DNA of 61,873 nt from assembly GCA_903921785.1 (NCBI GenBank), contig CAIXRH010000348.1, positions 1 to 61,873 on the forward strand. The letters run 5' to 3'. Of this stretch, positions 42,654 to 52,208 are shown in pieces. A program made the position numbers and the translations under genes. Positions within the stretch are counted from its first letter, which is position 1. The number at the start of each line of letters is the position of its first letter. The notes under the pieces were generated by a model that saw only the letters and a list, made by a program, of their open reading frames with translations, was not told the origin of the DNA and ran no database searches. The DNA is from an uncultured Pseudomonadota bacterium. GTDB lineage: Bacteria; Myxococcota_A; UBA796; SXON01.

Positions 42654-43564
42654 CGGGGCGCGCCGTCCTGGAGCACCAGCTCAGGCGCCGCCTCGCCCGC
42701 AGGCACGAGCACGAAGACCGGGACCTCGGGGGGGAGCTCCGCCGCCACCTCGACCCAGTCGTCGGCTTCGTCCGCCGGGGCGGCGACCACCACCGCGACG
42801 GCGCCTTCGCCGCAGGCCTTCACCGCGCCCGCCAGCCGCTCCGGCTCCGAACGGCGCAAGCGCAGCACGCGGCCGGCAGGCCCGCGGACCTCGGGACCGT
42901 CGACGAGCAGGACCGTGTAGGCGGTGGCCAGCTCGGCCACGAGCGCCTTGGCCACCGCCCCGTCCGCCACCCGGACCCGGCCGCGCGGCAGTCGCTCGCC
43001 CCCAAGCGGCGTGGGCGTCGGCACCCGCGAGACGCCCACCGGCCGGGCGCCCCGGCCCCACCGCGACGCGGCCGCGATGGCGCCCACCAACGCCGACACC
43101 AGAAGAAACGCCCCGATCCCCCACTGCTGTTCGCGGGTTGCCGTCCGGCGTACTCGGGCGATGGCCTGCGTCCGTCCCACGGTGACGTCCACGTCCGCCC
43201 CGCGGATCATGAACTTCACCCACCGAGCGCCGGCCGCGGGGGTCCACGCCACCTTGCCCTTGGGAAAGGTGCGCGTTCCCGCCTCGAAGGTCGTCGAGAA
43301 TTCGTCGCCGCCGAGCTCCACCTCCCCGGTCCAGACGTTGTCCCCCTCGACCTCGTCCACGCCGCGGCCGTCGTCGGTCGTCTTCGCGGTGACGGACTCG
43401 CCATCCGGCCCGACGAAGTGCACGAGCAACGCTTCGTCCGGCGGCATGCCGGCGCCGTGCACCGTCACCAGCACGGGCCCGGCGGCCCAGGCCGGAGCCG
43501 CAAGCCCGAGGCTCAGGGCGGCCCCGAGCGCGAGGGCCACGGCGAAACGACGGAAGGGGTTCAC
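42638..43564 (-). CDS. Ig-like/TM/cytosolic-domain protein, module B (first)
   Basis: The 308-residue protein has a signal peptide (FAVALALGAALSLGLAAPAWA) and an Ig-like domain with TTDDGRGVDEVEGDNVWTG. A membrane helix (about 148-167) leads to a cytosolic domain with YTVLLVDGPEVRG, AVAVVVAAPADE and LPPEVPVFVLVPAGE. These line up with the cytosolic parts at 21007 and 39804. The GTG start touches the stop of the DUF3634-like gene directly. It is the counterpart of 18873-19361 but keeps the cytosolic part. Confidence 0.72.
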   Translation of the reverse strand: MNPFRRFAVALALGAALSLGLAAPAWAAGPVLVTVHGAGMPPDEALLVHFVGPDGESVTAKTTDDGRGVDEVEGDNVWTGEVELGGDEFSTTFEAGTRTFPKGKVAWTPAAGARWVKFMIRGADVDVTVGRTQAIARVRRTATREQQWGIGAFLLVSALVGAIAAASRWGRGARPVGVSRVPTPTPLGGERLPRGRVRVADGAVAKALVAELATAYTVLLVDGPEVRGPAGRVLRLRRSEPERLAGAVKACGEGAVAVVVAAPADEADDWVEVAAELPPEVPVFVLVPAGEAAPELVLQDGAPRWAPA

Positions 43565-43942
43565 CTACGCCCGCCGGCTCATCGCCCAGGCCAACCAGGC
43601 GATGCCGAGCATCTGGCCGAGGGTGGGCTTGTCGATCGGCGGGGCATGGCGGAGGTCGGCCGCCGGGTACATGCGGAAAGCGTTGCGGAGCCGCTGCTGT
43701 GGCCCTTCCGGGATCCCCCAGAAGCTCAGCCCCGCGCCGTGCTCCCGCGCGACCGCCGAGATGCTCCCCGAGGCGAGCTTCTCGTCCCGCACCACGTCGT
43801 GGACGTCCTGGAGAAAACGCACCGGGACCCGCCCCTTCACGATCAGCACCTCCCCTCCCCGGATCGACAGCTTGAACAGCGTACGCTGGCTCAAGAACCA
43901 GAAGACGCCGAGGGCCAGGGCGGAGAGGACGAGGATCGTCAT
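43565..43942 (-). CDS. DUF3634-like small membrane protein
   Basis: The 125-residue protein has an N-terminal membrane helix (MTILVLSALALGVFWFLS). A cytosolic stretch follows with LFKLSIRGGEVLIVKGRVPVRFLQDV and IPEGPQQRLRNAFRMYP, the pattern of DUF3634. The function of that family is not known. It is the first gene of module B, directly joined to the Ig/TM gene. A 115-bp spacer to the divergent GH5-like gene should contain promoters. Confidence 0.75.
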   Translation of the reverse strand: MTILVLSALALGVFWFLSQRTLFKLSIRGGEVLIVKGRVPVRFLQDVHDVVRDEKLASGSISAVAREHGAGLSFWGIPEGPQQRLRNAFRMYPAADLRHAPPIDKPTLGQMLGIAWLAWAMSRRA

Positions 43943-44057
43943 GGGGGGACGATCTATCGCGCTCGGGGAGGCGAGCCGGTTCCGGGGTGCGGCGTCGACG
44001 CGGAGGAGGGTGGCGGACCACCGGTGCCTCCCCGTCCCCGTACGTTACGCCGCCCCG

Positions 44058-45470
44058 ATGCTTCCCTTCCTCCTCGCCTGCGCCAGCCCCGACCCCGACG
44101 ACACCGCCGCGCCGTCGGGGCGGCGACTGCACGCTGAAGGCACCGCCATCGTCGACGAGAGCGGCCAGCCCGTCGTCTTGCGCGGGGTCGCGCTCGGCGG
44201 CTGGATGTTCCACGAGAACTGGATCACCGCGGTGGACTACCCGGCGCATGCCCGGCTGCACGTGCTCGGGCAGGAAGCGGGGGTTGGCCCCGCCGTGGAC
44301 GAAGCGATCATCGCCGCCGGCCCCTCCGAGAAGGGCGACGCGGACTGGCTCGCGGCCGTCCGCGCCGAGCTGGCCGAGCGGATGGACGAAGCCGCGGCCG
44401 ACGCCCTCCTCGCCCAGCTCGCGGCGTACCCGTCCATCGTCGACGACTCCGACCTCGCGCTCCGCCTCGTGCTGGAGGCCCGCTTCGGCGTCGCTGGCCG
44501 CGACGCGCTTTTGGACACGTTCCAGGGCGCCTGGGTCACCGACGCCGACCTCGCCTGGATCGCGGACCACGGCTTCAACACCGTGCGCGTGCCAATGGGC
44601 TACCGCGACCTCACCTCGATGAGCGACACGGCCCCGCCCACCGAGTTGGTCTGGAACGAGGCGGCGTTCGCTCGCCTCGACCACCTGCTCGACACCTGTG
44701 CCGACCTCGGCCTGTACGCCGTGCTCGACATCCAGGAGGCCCCCGGCGGACAGAACGAGTACGCCGGCCCGTCTACGCTCTACACCGACCCGGCGATGCA
44801 GGCGCTCTCCGTGGAGCTGTGGACCGAGCTCTCGCGCCGCTACCACGACCGCGCCGAAGTCGCGGCGTACTCCCTGCTCGCGGAGCCCATGTCCGCCCCC
44901 ACCGCCGACGCGCGCGACGCGATGTACGACCAGCTCGTGCAGGCCATCCGCGCCGAGGGCGACGACCACCTGCTGGTCATCCACGACGGCTTCCGCGGGA
45001 TGTACACCCTGCCCGATCCCGCCACCTATGGCTGGACGAACGTGGTGTACTCCACGCACCTCTTCGAGTGGGACGTGGACAGCGCCGAGGGCTACACCGA
45101 GCGTATGGCGCTGGACCAGCAGCTGTTCAGCACCGCCCAGACCGAGCAGCAGGTGCCCTACTACATCGGCTCCTTCGCGACGTTCGTCGACGCGGACTGG
45201 GCCTACACCGGCGCCGCGACCATGGTCTCCACCTTCGAGTCCGAAGCGTGGAGCTGGACCTTGTGGACCTACAAGCGCATCGATGACCCGGTGGACGTGG
45301 CCCTCTGGGGCACCTCCACGGCCTGGGGCCTCCGCGGTCGTTTGCAGGGCGAGCTTGCCCGCCCCGATCTCTACCGCGACGACGAGGCGACCCTCGCCGC
45401 AAAGTTCTCCGCCTACGCCGATCTCTCCATCGAGCCCAACGAGGCGCTCGTGCAGGCCGTCGCCCCGTAG
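44058..45470 (+). CDS. GH5-like glycosidase-fold lipoprotein lacking the nucleophile
   Basis: The 470-residue lipoprotein has leader MLPFLLAC. Hallmarks of GH5, close to the exo-1,3-glucanase group, are LRGVALGGWM, GFNTVRVPMGY, DIQEAPGGQN, VVYSTHLFEW and WTLWTYK. The acid/base Glu is at 276, but in AEP instead of NEP. The nucleophile region reads YYIGSFATF, with Ser372 where GEF/GEW has Glu. Retaining hydrolysis is therefore unlikely; carbohydrate binding is more plausible. It stands alone, facing the next minus-strand gene 5 bp away. Confidence 0.8.
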   Translation: MLPFLLACASPDPDDTAAPSGRRLHAEGTAIVDESGQPVVLRGVALGGWMFHENWITAVDYPAHARLHVLGQEAGVGPAVDEAIIAAGPSEKGDADWLAAVRAELAERMDEAAADALLAQLAAYPSIVDDSDLALRLVLEARFGVAGRDALLDTFQGAWVTDADLAWIADHGFNTVRVPMGYRDLTSMSDTAPPTELVWNEAAFARLDHLLDTCADLGLYAVLDIQEAPGGQNEYAGPSTLYTDPAMQALSVELWTELSRRYHDRAEVAAYSLLAEPMSAPTADARDAMYDQLVQAIRAEGDDHLLVIHDGFRGMYTLPDPATYGWTNVVYSTHLFEWDVDSAEGYTERMALDQQLFSTAQTEQQVPYYIGSFATFVDADWAYTGAATMVSTFESEAWSWTLWTYKRIDDPVDVALWGTSTAWGLRGRLQGELARPDLYRDDEATLAAKFSAYADLSIEPNEALVQAVAP

Positions 45471-45474
45471 CGCC

Positions 45475-46059
45475 TCAGCGCGCGGCGCCCGGCCCGATGT
45501 GCCGATCGAGCCAGGCCTCCATCGAGGGCGCCGTGAGGTCGAGCTCCGCGGCCGGACCCGCCTTCTGCGCCACCTTCTCCCGGGCGTTCGCCAGCGCCTT
45601 GCTCACGAAGGTGTGCTCCACCGGCTCGTCGGCGCTCAGCCCGAGCTGGCGCATGAGGTTCGCGGTGCGGTCGCCGCTGAACCGCTGCATGAGCCCATCG
45701 TCAAGCGCGGTGAAGAACACCGGGACGACGCCGGGATGGTCGCCGGCGAGGCGCGCCAGGAGGTTGCGGTTCGCGACGGGGAGCGGGTGGCGTTCGGCCA
45801 CGAGGATCGCCGCGCCCTCCGGGCCCCGCGCCGGACGATCCGCCCGGACCAGCACGAGGTCGGCGCCAGGCGTGCGCCCAGCCGCGAGGAGCGCTTGCCG
45901 CACCCGCTCCAGCGTCGCCTCAAAAAATGCGTAGATCACCACCGGACCCTTGCCCGCCTCGCGGACGATCGCGGCGTCGCGCGCGGCGAGGTCGACCCAC
46001 ACCCGGTCGACCGAAGGAGGATCCGGAGGAGGCGCCTTGCCGAAGAGCCAGTCGAACAT
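45475..46059 (-). CDS. Unrecognised small cytoplasmic protein
   Basis: The 194-residue protein begins MFDWLFGKAPPPDPPS. A Rossmann-like alternation follows (VVIYAFFEATLERVRQAL, ADLVLVRADRP, VVPVFFTALDDG). No signal peptide or membrane helix is visible. No catalytic motif was recognised. It ends 5 bp from the GH5-like gene end, convergent with it. Confidence 0.6.
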   Translation of the reverse strand: MFDWLFGKAPPPDPPSVDRVWVDLAARDAAIVREAGKGPVVIYAFFEATLERVRQALLAAGRTPGADLVLVRADRPARGPEGAAILVAERHPLPVANRNLLARLAGDHPGVVPVFFTALDDGLMQRFSGDRTANLMRQLGLSADEPVEHTFVSKALANAREKVAQKAGPAAELDLTAPSMEAWLDRHIGPGAAR

Positions 46060-46129
46060 CGGCGCCTCGTAACCGACGAAGGCGCACGGCAAGATGGCGA
46101 CGGGGTGGAGGTCGAGGCACGGCGTGCTG

Positions 46130-46195
46130 CCCGGCGACGTCGGCGCGAGAGGAGCCACGGGGGCGAGAATGGGGGGCCGCAAGGGGCGATGCCGA
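46130..46195 (-). repeat. Possible degenerate copy of the dispersed repeat
   Basis: The plus-strand sequence GAGGAGCCACGGGGGCGAGA followed by ATGGGGGG resembles the minus-strand part of copy 4 (GAGGAGCCGCCGGGGGGAGA then ATGGCGCG). It is in the 166-bp spacer between divergent genes. The match is weak and short. Confidence 0.3.
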
Positions 46196-46225
46196 TCCGG
46201 CGCCCCCACCGGTTATCCCTCCCCC

Positions 46226-47305
46226 GTGCGTCGCCGTCTCCTCGCGACCCTCCTCCTCCCGGCCCTCTTCGGCTGCGGTCCGGTCACCCTCTGGACCAGC
46301 CTGTTCCCACTCGAATACAACGTGGAGACGACGCTGACGTTCGCCGGCGCCGGGCCGCCGATCACGCAGCGCGCCGTCACCCACTGCCGGGTCGTGGACG
46401 CGCGCGACAGCCTCGCCGCGAACATGGAGCCGAGCTCCGGCGGCGAGCGCCTCTGGTTCCGCGACGCGGACGGCGGGCTCCTGGTGCTCAGCTCGCTCGA
46501 CCCGTGCCGCTGGGCGTTCGCGGAGTCCCTCCCCCCGCTCGGGCGGCCGCTGCCCCTCGCCGCTCGCAATGACCCGACCCGCGCCACCGACGCGCTGCTG
46601 GTCCCGGACGCCGACGCGTGGCGCTTCGACAGCGCCACCGACCCCACCCGCATCGACGTGTTTGCCACTGTCGCGATGTTTTCTCCGCTCGCGACCCTGA
46701 CGATGGGCACGATGTCGATCACCGAGGCTCCCGTAACGACCACGTTGGATGATGCGTTTCCGTGGCTCAAGGTCGCCGAGGCCGCACATCGGGCGGCCAA
46801 GGAGGAGCGAAAACGTTCTGGTGAAACGACGCTGTCGCGACCAGCATCGTTTTCCTTCGAGGGACTCACCGCGGAGGTCTTCGCGCTGCGCAACGGCGCC
46901 ACCTGCCCGGCTCCCGACCCTGCGGCCGAGGGCCCCCTCCTCCTCGACGCGGGGGAGTCGTGCGGGTCGCTCGCCGTCTGCGAGCCGGGGCAGGAGCGCG
47001 CGTGCGTGGAGCCGTTGGGCGGGCTCGAGCCGGAGATCGCCGCGGACGGGAGTGTCGTGCGCTACCACCTCGACGCACGACAGCTGGGCTTCCGGGGCCG
47101 GGCGCTCCGCGACGACACGCTGCCGGCAGAGGCACCGCGCGAGAACGGGAGCTGGCGGCCGACCGTGTGCTTCGGCGAGCGGTGCTGGCAGCCGACGCAG
47201 CTCCGCCACCCGAAGGTGTACTACCCAGCGGCAAACCTCTACGTGGAGGTGACGCCCGTCCGGATCGGGGTCTACCGCGGGGACCTCATCCACGAGGCGC
47301 GTTAG
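46226..47305 (+). CDS. Lipoprotein of unknown function
   Basis: The 359-residue protein has a GTG start and lipobox leader RRRLLATLLLPALFGC. The body is beta-rich with eight or so Cys (HCRVVD, DPCRWAF, ATCPAP, ESCGSLAVC, RACVEP, CFGERCW) likely in disulfides. No known domain was recognised. It is followed after 18 bp by the beta-helix lipoprotein gene on the same strand and may be co-expressed with it. Confidence 0.65.
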   Translation: MRRRLLATLLLPALFGCGPVTLWTSLFPLEYNVETTLTFAGAGPPITQRAVTHCRVVDARDSLAANMEPSSGGERLWFRDADGGLLVLSSLDPCRWAFAESLPPLGRPLPLAARNDPTRATDALLVPDADAWRFDSATDPTRIDVFATVAMFSPLATLTMGTMSITEAPVTTTLDDAFPWLKVAEAAHRAAKEERKRSGETTLSRPASFSFEGLTAEVFALRNGATCPAPDPAAEGPLLLDAGESCGSLAVCEPGQERACVEPLGGLEPEIAADGSVVRYHLDARQLGFRGRALRDDTLPAEAPRENGSWRPTVCFGERCWQPTQLRHPKVYYPAANLYVEVTPVRIGVYRGDLIHEAR

Positions 47306-47323
47306 CGACCCCCGGAGCCGCGA

Positions 47324-49283
47324 ATGTCCACGCTTCCTCTCCGCCTGATCCGCCCGTGTCTCCTCGTGAGCCTCCTGGTCGCGTGCGCGACCCCGCCCCC
47401 GCGCGACACCGGGGGGGACCGCGCGCCCGACACCGCGGACCCGTCCGACACCAGCGGGGTCGACTCCAGCCCCACGGACACGGCCGACACCGGCGAGCCC
47501 CCCGTGGACGCCGATGGCGACGGCGTCACCGAGGTGGGCGGCGACTGCGATGACGGAGACGCGGCCGTCTTCCCGGGCGCCACGGAGCGCTGCGACGGCG
47601 TGGATGAGGACTGCGACGGCGTGGTGGACGGCGGCCTCCGTGTCCCCGAGGATCAACCTTCCCTTCAGGCCGCCATCCTCGCCGCAGCGGACGGCGCCAC
47701 CATCTGCATCGCCGCCGGGACGCATGCGGCCGGCGTGGCGATGAACGATCGGTCCCTGACCATTGAGGGCGCCGGGAGCGCCCTGACGGTACTGGACGCC
47801 AGCGGCATCCCCACGGCCATGAAGGTGGATGGCGGCGTGGTGACCCTGCGGGGACTCACGATCACCGGCGGTGCGGCGGAGCGGGGCGCCGGGCTCGCGG
47901 TGTTCGACGCGGCGGTCACCCTGGAGGACGTGGCGGTCCGAGACAACGTGTGTGTCGCGACGTCGTGTGAGGGCACGGGCATCTACGGCGCGCGCGCGCG
48001 ACTCACCGCAACCGGGCTGCAGGTGACCGGAAACACCCAGACCGCGAGCACGTGCACGGGGGCTGGCATCTACCTGTCCGAGCCCGACGGCGCGGAGCTC
48101 GCCGACGTGGAGGTGACGGAGAACCGCCAGACCGGCGCCGTCTTGCGCGGCAGTGGCGCCGCCTTCGTCGGCGAGGGGGACGTGGCGTTGGAGCAGGTCC
48201 GCTTCGACGAGAATGAGCAGTCGGCCGAGGGGGATGGCTCCGCGTACGGCTCCCCCTCGGGCGCCGGCTTATACGTAGAGAGGACGACCCTGACGGGGGA
48301 GACGGTGAGCACGTCCCAGAATCGCGCGACGATGGGCGCGCTGAGCGACTCCGCCGACGGTATCGGCCTCTCCGTGTTCGGCGCCGACGTGACCGTGGTC
48401 GGGCTCACGGCCGACGACAACCTCGTCGAGGCGCGGGAGGCGCTCTGGGTGAGCGGCGGCGGCGCGAGGGTCTGGGAAGGTGCGCTGCGCGTGGACGGCG
48501 GGACCTTCAGCCGCAACGGAGTCGCGACGACCGCTTACGCCAGTGTGTCCGGCACGGGCCTGTCAGCCTTTTACTCCACGTTGGAATTGGACCACGTGGA
48601 GATCGACGAAAACGACGTCTCGACCAGCCAATACACGCCGGAGTATCTCCTCACGGGCGGGGGCCTCGACGCGGTGTCCGTGGTGTTGACAGCGGCCCAC
48701 CTCGCGGTCCGCGGCAATTCCGGCGACGCGGATCAGCCGCTGGTCGGGGGGGGAAATCTCCCTCAACCAGGGCTCGGGAGTGTTCACAAACCTCATCGTT
48801 TCGGGGAACGGGGTGGACGAGGCGGACACGGAGGACGCCGTGGCGATGGCCATCACCGAGGCGAGCGTGACCCTCACCAACGCCGACATCGTGGGGAATG
48901 GTCGCGATGGGTGGTGCTGCAGCGCCCCGGTGTGGCTCACCCGAGGCGCCGACGTGACCTTCGTGAACGTGGCGGTGATCGCGAACATCGGCCACGACGC
49001 GGGCGCGTTCGCCGTCGATGAATCCACCCTGGCGCTGCGGTACGGCGACCTCTATGGCAACAGCGCGCCCACCTTCACCAGCATGGACGATCCGACGGGC
49101 ACGGACGGCAACCTCGCCGTGGACCCTGGCTACACCGACCTGACGGGCGGCCCCGTCGATTGGGACCTCCACCTCGCCGCGGGCTCGGCGCTCTTCGACG
49201 CGGGCGACCCGGGCCTCCTCGACGCCGACGGCACCCGCTCGGACATCGGCGCGTTCGGCGGCCCAGGAGGCGCGGACTGGTGA
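47324..49283 (+). CDS. Beta-helix lipoprotein with a MopE motif, frame broken at a G8 tract
   Basis: About 652 residues if read through. The leader (LLVSLLVAC) and Asp/Thr linker are followed by one MopE-type unit (DADGDGVTEVGGDCDDGD...CDGVDEDCDG). A right-handed parallel beta-helix of short repeats comes next (LTIEGAGSALTVLDASG, TLRGLTITGGAAERGAG). The frame is lost at eight G (48746-48753) and resumes in the next frame with EISLNQGSGVFTNLIVSGNG, running to 49283. Seven G would keep one frame. Poly-G slippage, a pseudogene or a read error are all possible. Probably a surface protein. Confidence 0.75.
48746..48753 (+). repeat. G8 homopolymer at the frame break
   Basis: Eight consecutive G follow GTC inside the beta-helix gene. 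With seven, GTC GGG GGG GAA ATC continues one open frame; with eight, translation ends in a basic nonsense tail near 49021. This is a likely slippage site. Confidence 0.8.
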
Positions 49284-49287
49284 GGCC

Positions 49288-49350
49288 GGCGCCCACCCCG
49301 CCATGCCCGCCGACGGTCGCACCTCGACCGCCGACGCCGGCCGGGCGGAA
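49288..49350 (-). repeat. Dispersed intergenic repeat, copy 5
   Basis: Core (49314-49330, minus strand) CGGTCGAGGTGCGACCG, followed by TCGGCGGGCATGGCGGGG as in copy 3. It lies in the 69-bp spacer between convergent genes. Confidence 0.75.
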
Positions 49351-49352
49351 GG

Positions 49353-50075
49353 TCAGCCCTCGACCACCGCCCCCTCGACATCCCCCAACTCAAGCGGGAT
49401 CGGCGCTTCAAACGTCATGGACACACCCGACCAAGGGTGAGCCAACGTAAGCCGCCACGCGTGGAGCAGGAGGCGGGGCGCGGCCGCGGCGACCTCCGTT
49501 GGGGCGTAGAGCGCGTCCCCGAGGATGGGGTGGCCGAGCGCGGCGAGGTGCACACGGAGCTGGTGGGTGCGACCGGTGACCGGCGCGAGCGCGACCAACG
49601 TCGTGCCGTCTGTCCGCGAACGCACGGTCCACGCCGTCTGCGCGGGCTTTCCATGGGGGTCCACCCGCTGGAGCGGCGGACGTTCGGGGTCGGGCGCCAA
49701 GGATAGCTCCACCCGCCCTTCGTCTGGCGTCAACGCTCCCACCACCCTCGCCAGGTACCGCTTGCCGATGGTGTGCGCTTGGAACTGGGCCCGCAGCGCC
49801 GCCTCGGCTTTCCGACGCAAGGCGAAAACCAGGACGCCGGACGTGCCGAGGTCGAGCCGGTGCACCACCAGGGCCGTCGGGTGTTCTTCACGAATCCGCA
49901 GGAGCGCCGAGTCCGCGTGTGCGGGGTCCGGGCCGGGGATGGAGAACAGCCCAGAAGGTTTGTCGACAATGACGAGGTCCTTGTCGACATACAACGTGCG
50001 GAGCGGCGCTCGGGCGGGGGGGGCGTACACGAGCGGCGGCGGGGCGCCGGGGTGCGGCCCGCGTGTGTCCTTCAT
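49353..50075 (-). CDS. RluA-family pseudouridine synthase
   Basis: The 240-residue enzyme isomerises uridine in rRNA or tRNA. The catalytic motif HRLDLGTSG contains the nucleophile Asp. LYVDKDLVIVDKPSGL, KRYLARVVG and GRTHQLRVHLAALGHPILGD are family blocks. No S4 domain is present, as in RluA/TruC-type members. Which RNA site is modified cannot be told. The ATG overlaps the stop of the methyltransferase gene by 4 bp, so the two are coupled. Confidence 0.92.
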   Translation of the reverse strand: MKDTRGPHPGAPPPLVYAPPARAPLRTLYVDKDLVIVDKPSGLFSIPGPDPAHADSALLRIREEHPTALVVHRLDLGTSGVLVFALRRKAEAALRAQFQAHTIGKRYLARVVGALTPDEGRVELSLAPDPERPPLQRVDPHGKPAQTAWTVRSRTDGTTLVALAPVTGRTHQLRVHLAALGHPILGDALYAPTEVAAAAPRLLLHAWRLTLAHPWSGVSMTFEAPIPLELGDVEGAVVEG

Positions 50076-51193
50076 GACGCGGCGGGGTCGGCCCCCGCGC
50101 GGTCGGTGGCCGCCACCAGGGCGGTGGGGTGGGCGCCGAGGGTGTCGCACCGGGCGCGCCACTCGGCGAGCGCCGTAGGGTTGGTGCGCCGGCGACGGGT
50201 GGCCCGGAGGAGGCGGTTCTTGGGGGTGTGGCCGGCGTCCACGAACTCCACCACGTCCACCTCGAAGCCGTGGGCCTCCAGCCAGTCCACGCGCAGCGCG
50301 TCGGTGAGGGTGGCGGCGTGCTCCCGGAGCAGCATCCCGTGGCGGTACGCCGGGGTGGGGCCGCCGCGGTTGTGGCGGAGCTCCGCCGCGATCTCGGCCT
50401 GGCAGCAGGGCACCACGAAGAGCGCGGCCGCGCCGAGCTCCACCGCGGCCACCAGCGCTTCGTCGGTGGCGCCGTCGCAGGCGTGCAGCGCGAGCACGAG
50501 GTCGGGCGGGCCGCCGAGGCGCTCCACGAGCCCGCCGGCCGCGGCGATCGTGCTCCGCGAGAAGTCGACGCCTTCGAGGCCGAGCGTCGCCGCGCGGTCG
50601 GCGCAGCGGGCCACGAGGTCGTCGCGTACGTCCACCCCGTGGATGCGGAAGGGCACGCCGGCCACCCGGAGCGCGTCGGCGAGCACAAAACCGAGGTAGG
50701 CGTTGCCACATGCGAGGTCGAGCACCCGCAGCGGCGCCTCGACGCTCACGCCCCGCCGCGCGCCGGCCTCCCACGCGGGCTTCAGCAGCTCCACGAGGTG
50801 GCTCACCTGCTTGTACTTCTTGGCGTTCTGAGCGGAGATCGTCCCGTCGGCGTTGGCGATGCCGAGGGCGCGGAGGAGCGCCCCGTTCTCGTCGGCGCGG
50901 AGGCCGCGCGCTTTGCCGGCCAGGGCCTTCTCAGCGGCCACCGCGGCCGGGACCTCTCGGGCGGCGCCGTGTCGCGCGTCGAGCAGCACGCGCCCGCCGT
51001 CCGCGCGCACGACGGTGACCTTCACCAGCCCGTCGTTCGCCGCCTTGGTGGCGGCTTCGATCACGGCGTCCACCGCCGTAGATCCGGGGAGGACGCGCTC
51101 TTCGCCGCCTCCCGCGCGAGCGAAAACCACCCGGTCGAAGCCGGCAGCCAGGGAGACGCGGAGGTTCTGCTTCAGGCGGGAGAGGGAGCGCAC
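50072..51193 (-). CDS. SAM-dependent methyltransferase (Methyltransf_32-like)
   Basis: The 373-residue protein has an N-terminal about 130-residue domain rich in Ala/Arg. A Rossmann methyltransferase domain follows: motif I LDLACGNAYLGFVLA, then GVDVRDDLVARC, ALHACDGATDEAL and VVPCCQAEI. ACDGATD plus PCC are typical of the Methyltransf_32/METTL25-type group. Coupling with a pseudouridine synthase suggests RNA modification (inference). Confidence 0.82.
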   Translation of the reverse strand: MRSLSRLKQNLRVSLAAGFDRVVFARAGGGEERVLPGSTAVDAVIEAATKAANDGLVKVTVVRADGGRVLLDARHGAAREVPAAVAAEKALAGKARGLRADENGALLRALGIANADGTISAQNAKKYKQVSHLVELLKPAWEAGARRGVSVEAPLRVLDLACGNAYLGFVLADALRVAGVPFRIHGVDVRDDLVARCADRAATLGLEGVDFSRSTIAAAGGLVERLGGPPDLVLALHACDGATDEALVAAVELGAAALFVVPCCQAEIAAELRHNRGGPTPAYRHGMLLREHAATLTDALRVDWLEAHGFEVDVVEFVDAGHTPKNRLLRATRRRRTNPTALAEWRARCDTLGAHPTALVAATDRAGADPAAS

Positions 51194-51259
51194 GGGGCGC
51201 GGTTAGCCCGGCGGGGACCGGAGCGCCCTGCGCAGTGGCCGCTCACCCGGCGATGACGC

Positions 51260-52162
51260 TCAGTACACCGTCGCCGGCACCGCCACGAAGTCGAACGTCA
51301 CGGAGAGGGCGTCGCCCACGCCGTCGCCGTCGGTGTCGAGGTCGGCGAGGGCGTCGGCCAGCGAGGCGTCGTAGCCTTCCGCCACCGCGATCTCGGCCAT
51401 CAGGCTCTTGTCCATGCCGAAGGCGAACTTGCCGGAGTTGCCGGACTCGTCCGCCGTGCCGGTGACCAGCACCGGCGTGGCGTTGACGAGGGTGAACCCG
51501 CCCACATCGAACGAGCCGCTGGCAAAGCTGAAGGTGTAGGTGCCGCTGGTGATCGAGCCGGCGCCGTTCTCCACCGCGAGGCCCTTGCCGTTGATCTGGG
51601 CGCCGGCCGAGAACGCCTCAGTGCCGCTGTAGTCGTCGGTGTGGTCGCCATCGACGTCGCTCGGGCTGAGGAACGCGCCGGTGATCGACGGGTCATCGCA
51701 CCAGTCGTCGACCCCCCACATCTGCCACGCAAGCACCACCGGAGTGGTGGGGAACGTGTCGATGATCGAGGTGTTGAGCGCGTCCCGCACGGCGGCGAGC
51801 ACGTTGTCGCCGGTGCCGTCGCCGTCGAGGTCGAGGCCGCCGCGGGTCTCCGCCACCTCGAGCGTCTGCACCACCCACACCATCTGGGACTTCGAGGCGG
51901 GGCAGGAGCCGGCGGTCCCCGTGTCGGTCCCCGTGTCGCCGCCGGTGTCGGTCGCGGTGTCGGCGGTGTCGATTCCCGAGTCCTTCCCGGTGTCCACCCC
52001 GGTGTCCTTGCCGGTGTCCTTCGCGGTGTCGGTGCCGGAGTCGGTGTCCGTGTCGTTGCCCGAGCCGGTGTCGGCCGTGTCGGAGCCGATGGGGCTCTTG
52101 CCTTCAGTGGAGTAGGTCTGCGAGCAGCCGGCGAGCACGATGAGGAGGGCCAGGCGGGACAT
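51260..52162 (-). CDS. Asp/Thr-rich-linker lipoprotein
   Basis: The 300-residue lipoprotein has leader LALLIVLAGC. A long low-complexity linker of DT/DTG units (about 25-85) is followed by a compact beta-rich domain. That domain contains DLDGDGTGDNV and DLDTDGDGVGD, which look like calcium-binding Asp loops. It is probably a surface protein; no family was recognised. The linker type recurs in other lipoproteins of this window. Confidence 0.72.
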   Translation of the reverse strand: MSRLALLIVLAGCSQTYSTEGKSPIGSDTADTGSGNDTDTDSGTDTAKDTGKDTGVDTGKDSGIDTADTATDTGGDTGTDTGTAGSCPASKSQMVWVVQTLEVAETRGGLDLDGDGTGDNVLAAVRDALNTSIIDTFPTTPVVLAWQMWGVDDWCDDPSITGAFLSPSDVDGDHTDDYSGTEAFSAGAQINGKGLAVENGAGSITSGTYTFSFASGSFDVGGFTLVNATPVLVTGTADESGNSGKFAFGMDKSLMAEIAVAEGYDASLADALADLDTDGDGVGDALSVTFDFVAVPATVY

Positions 52163-52208
52163 CACGACCTCGGGATGAGCCGGCGTGTACCGGCGGATCC
52201 GCCGCGTG

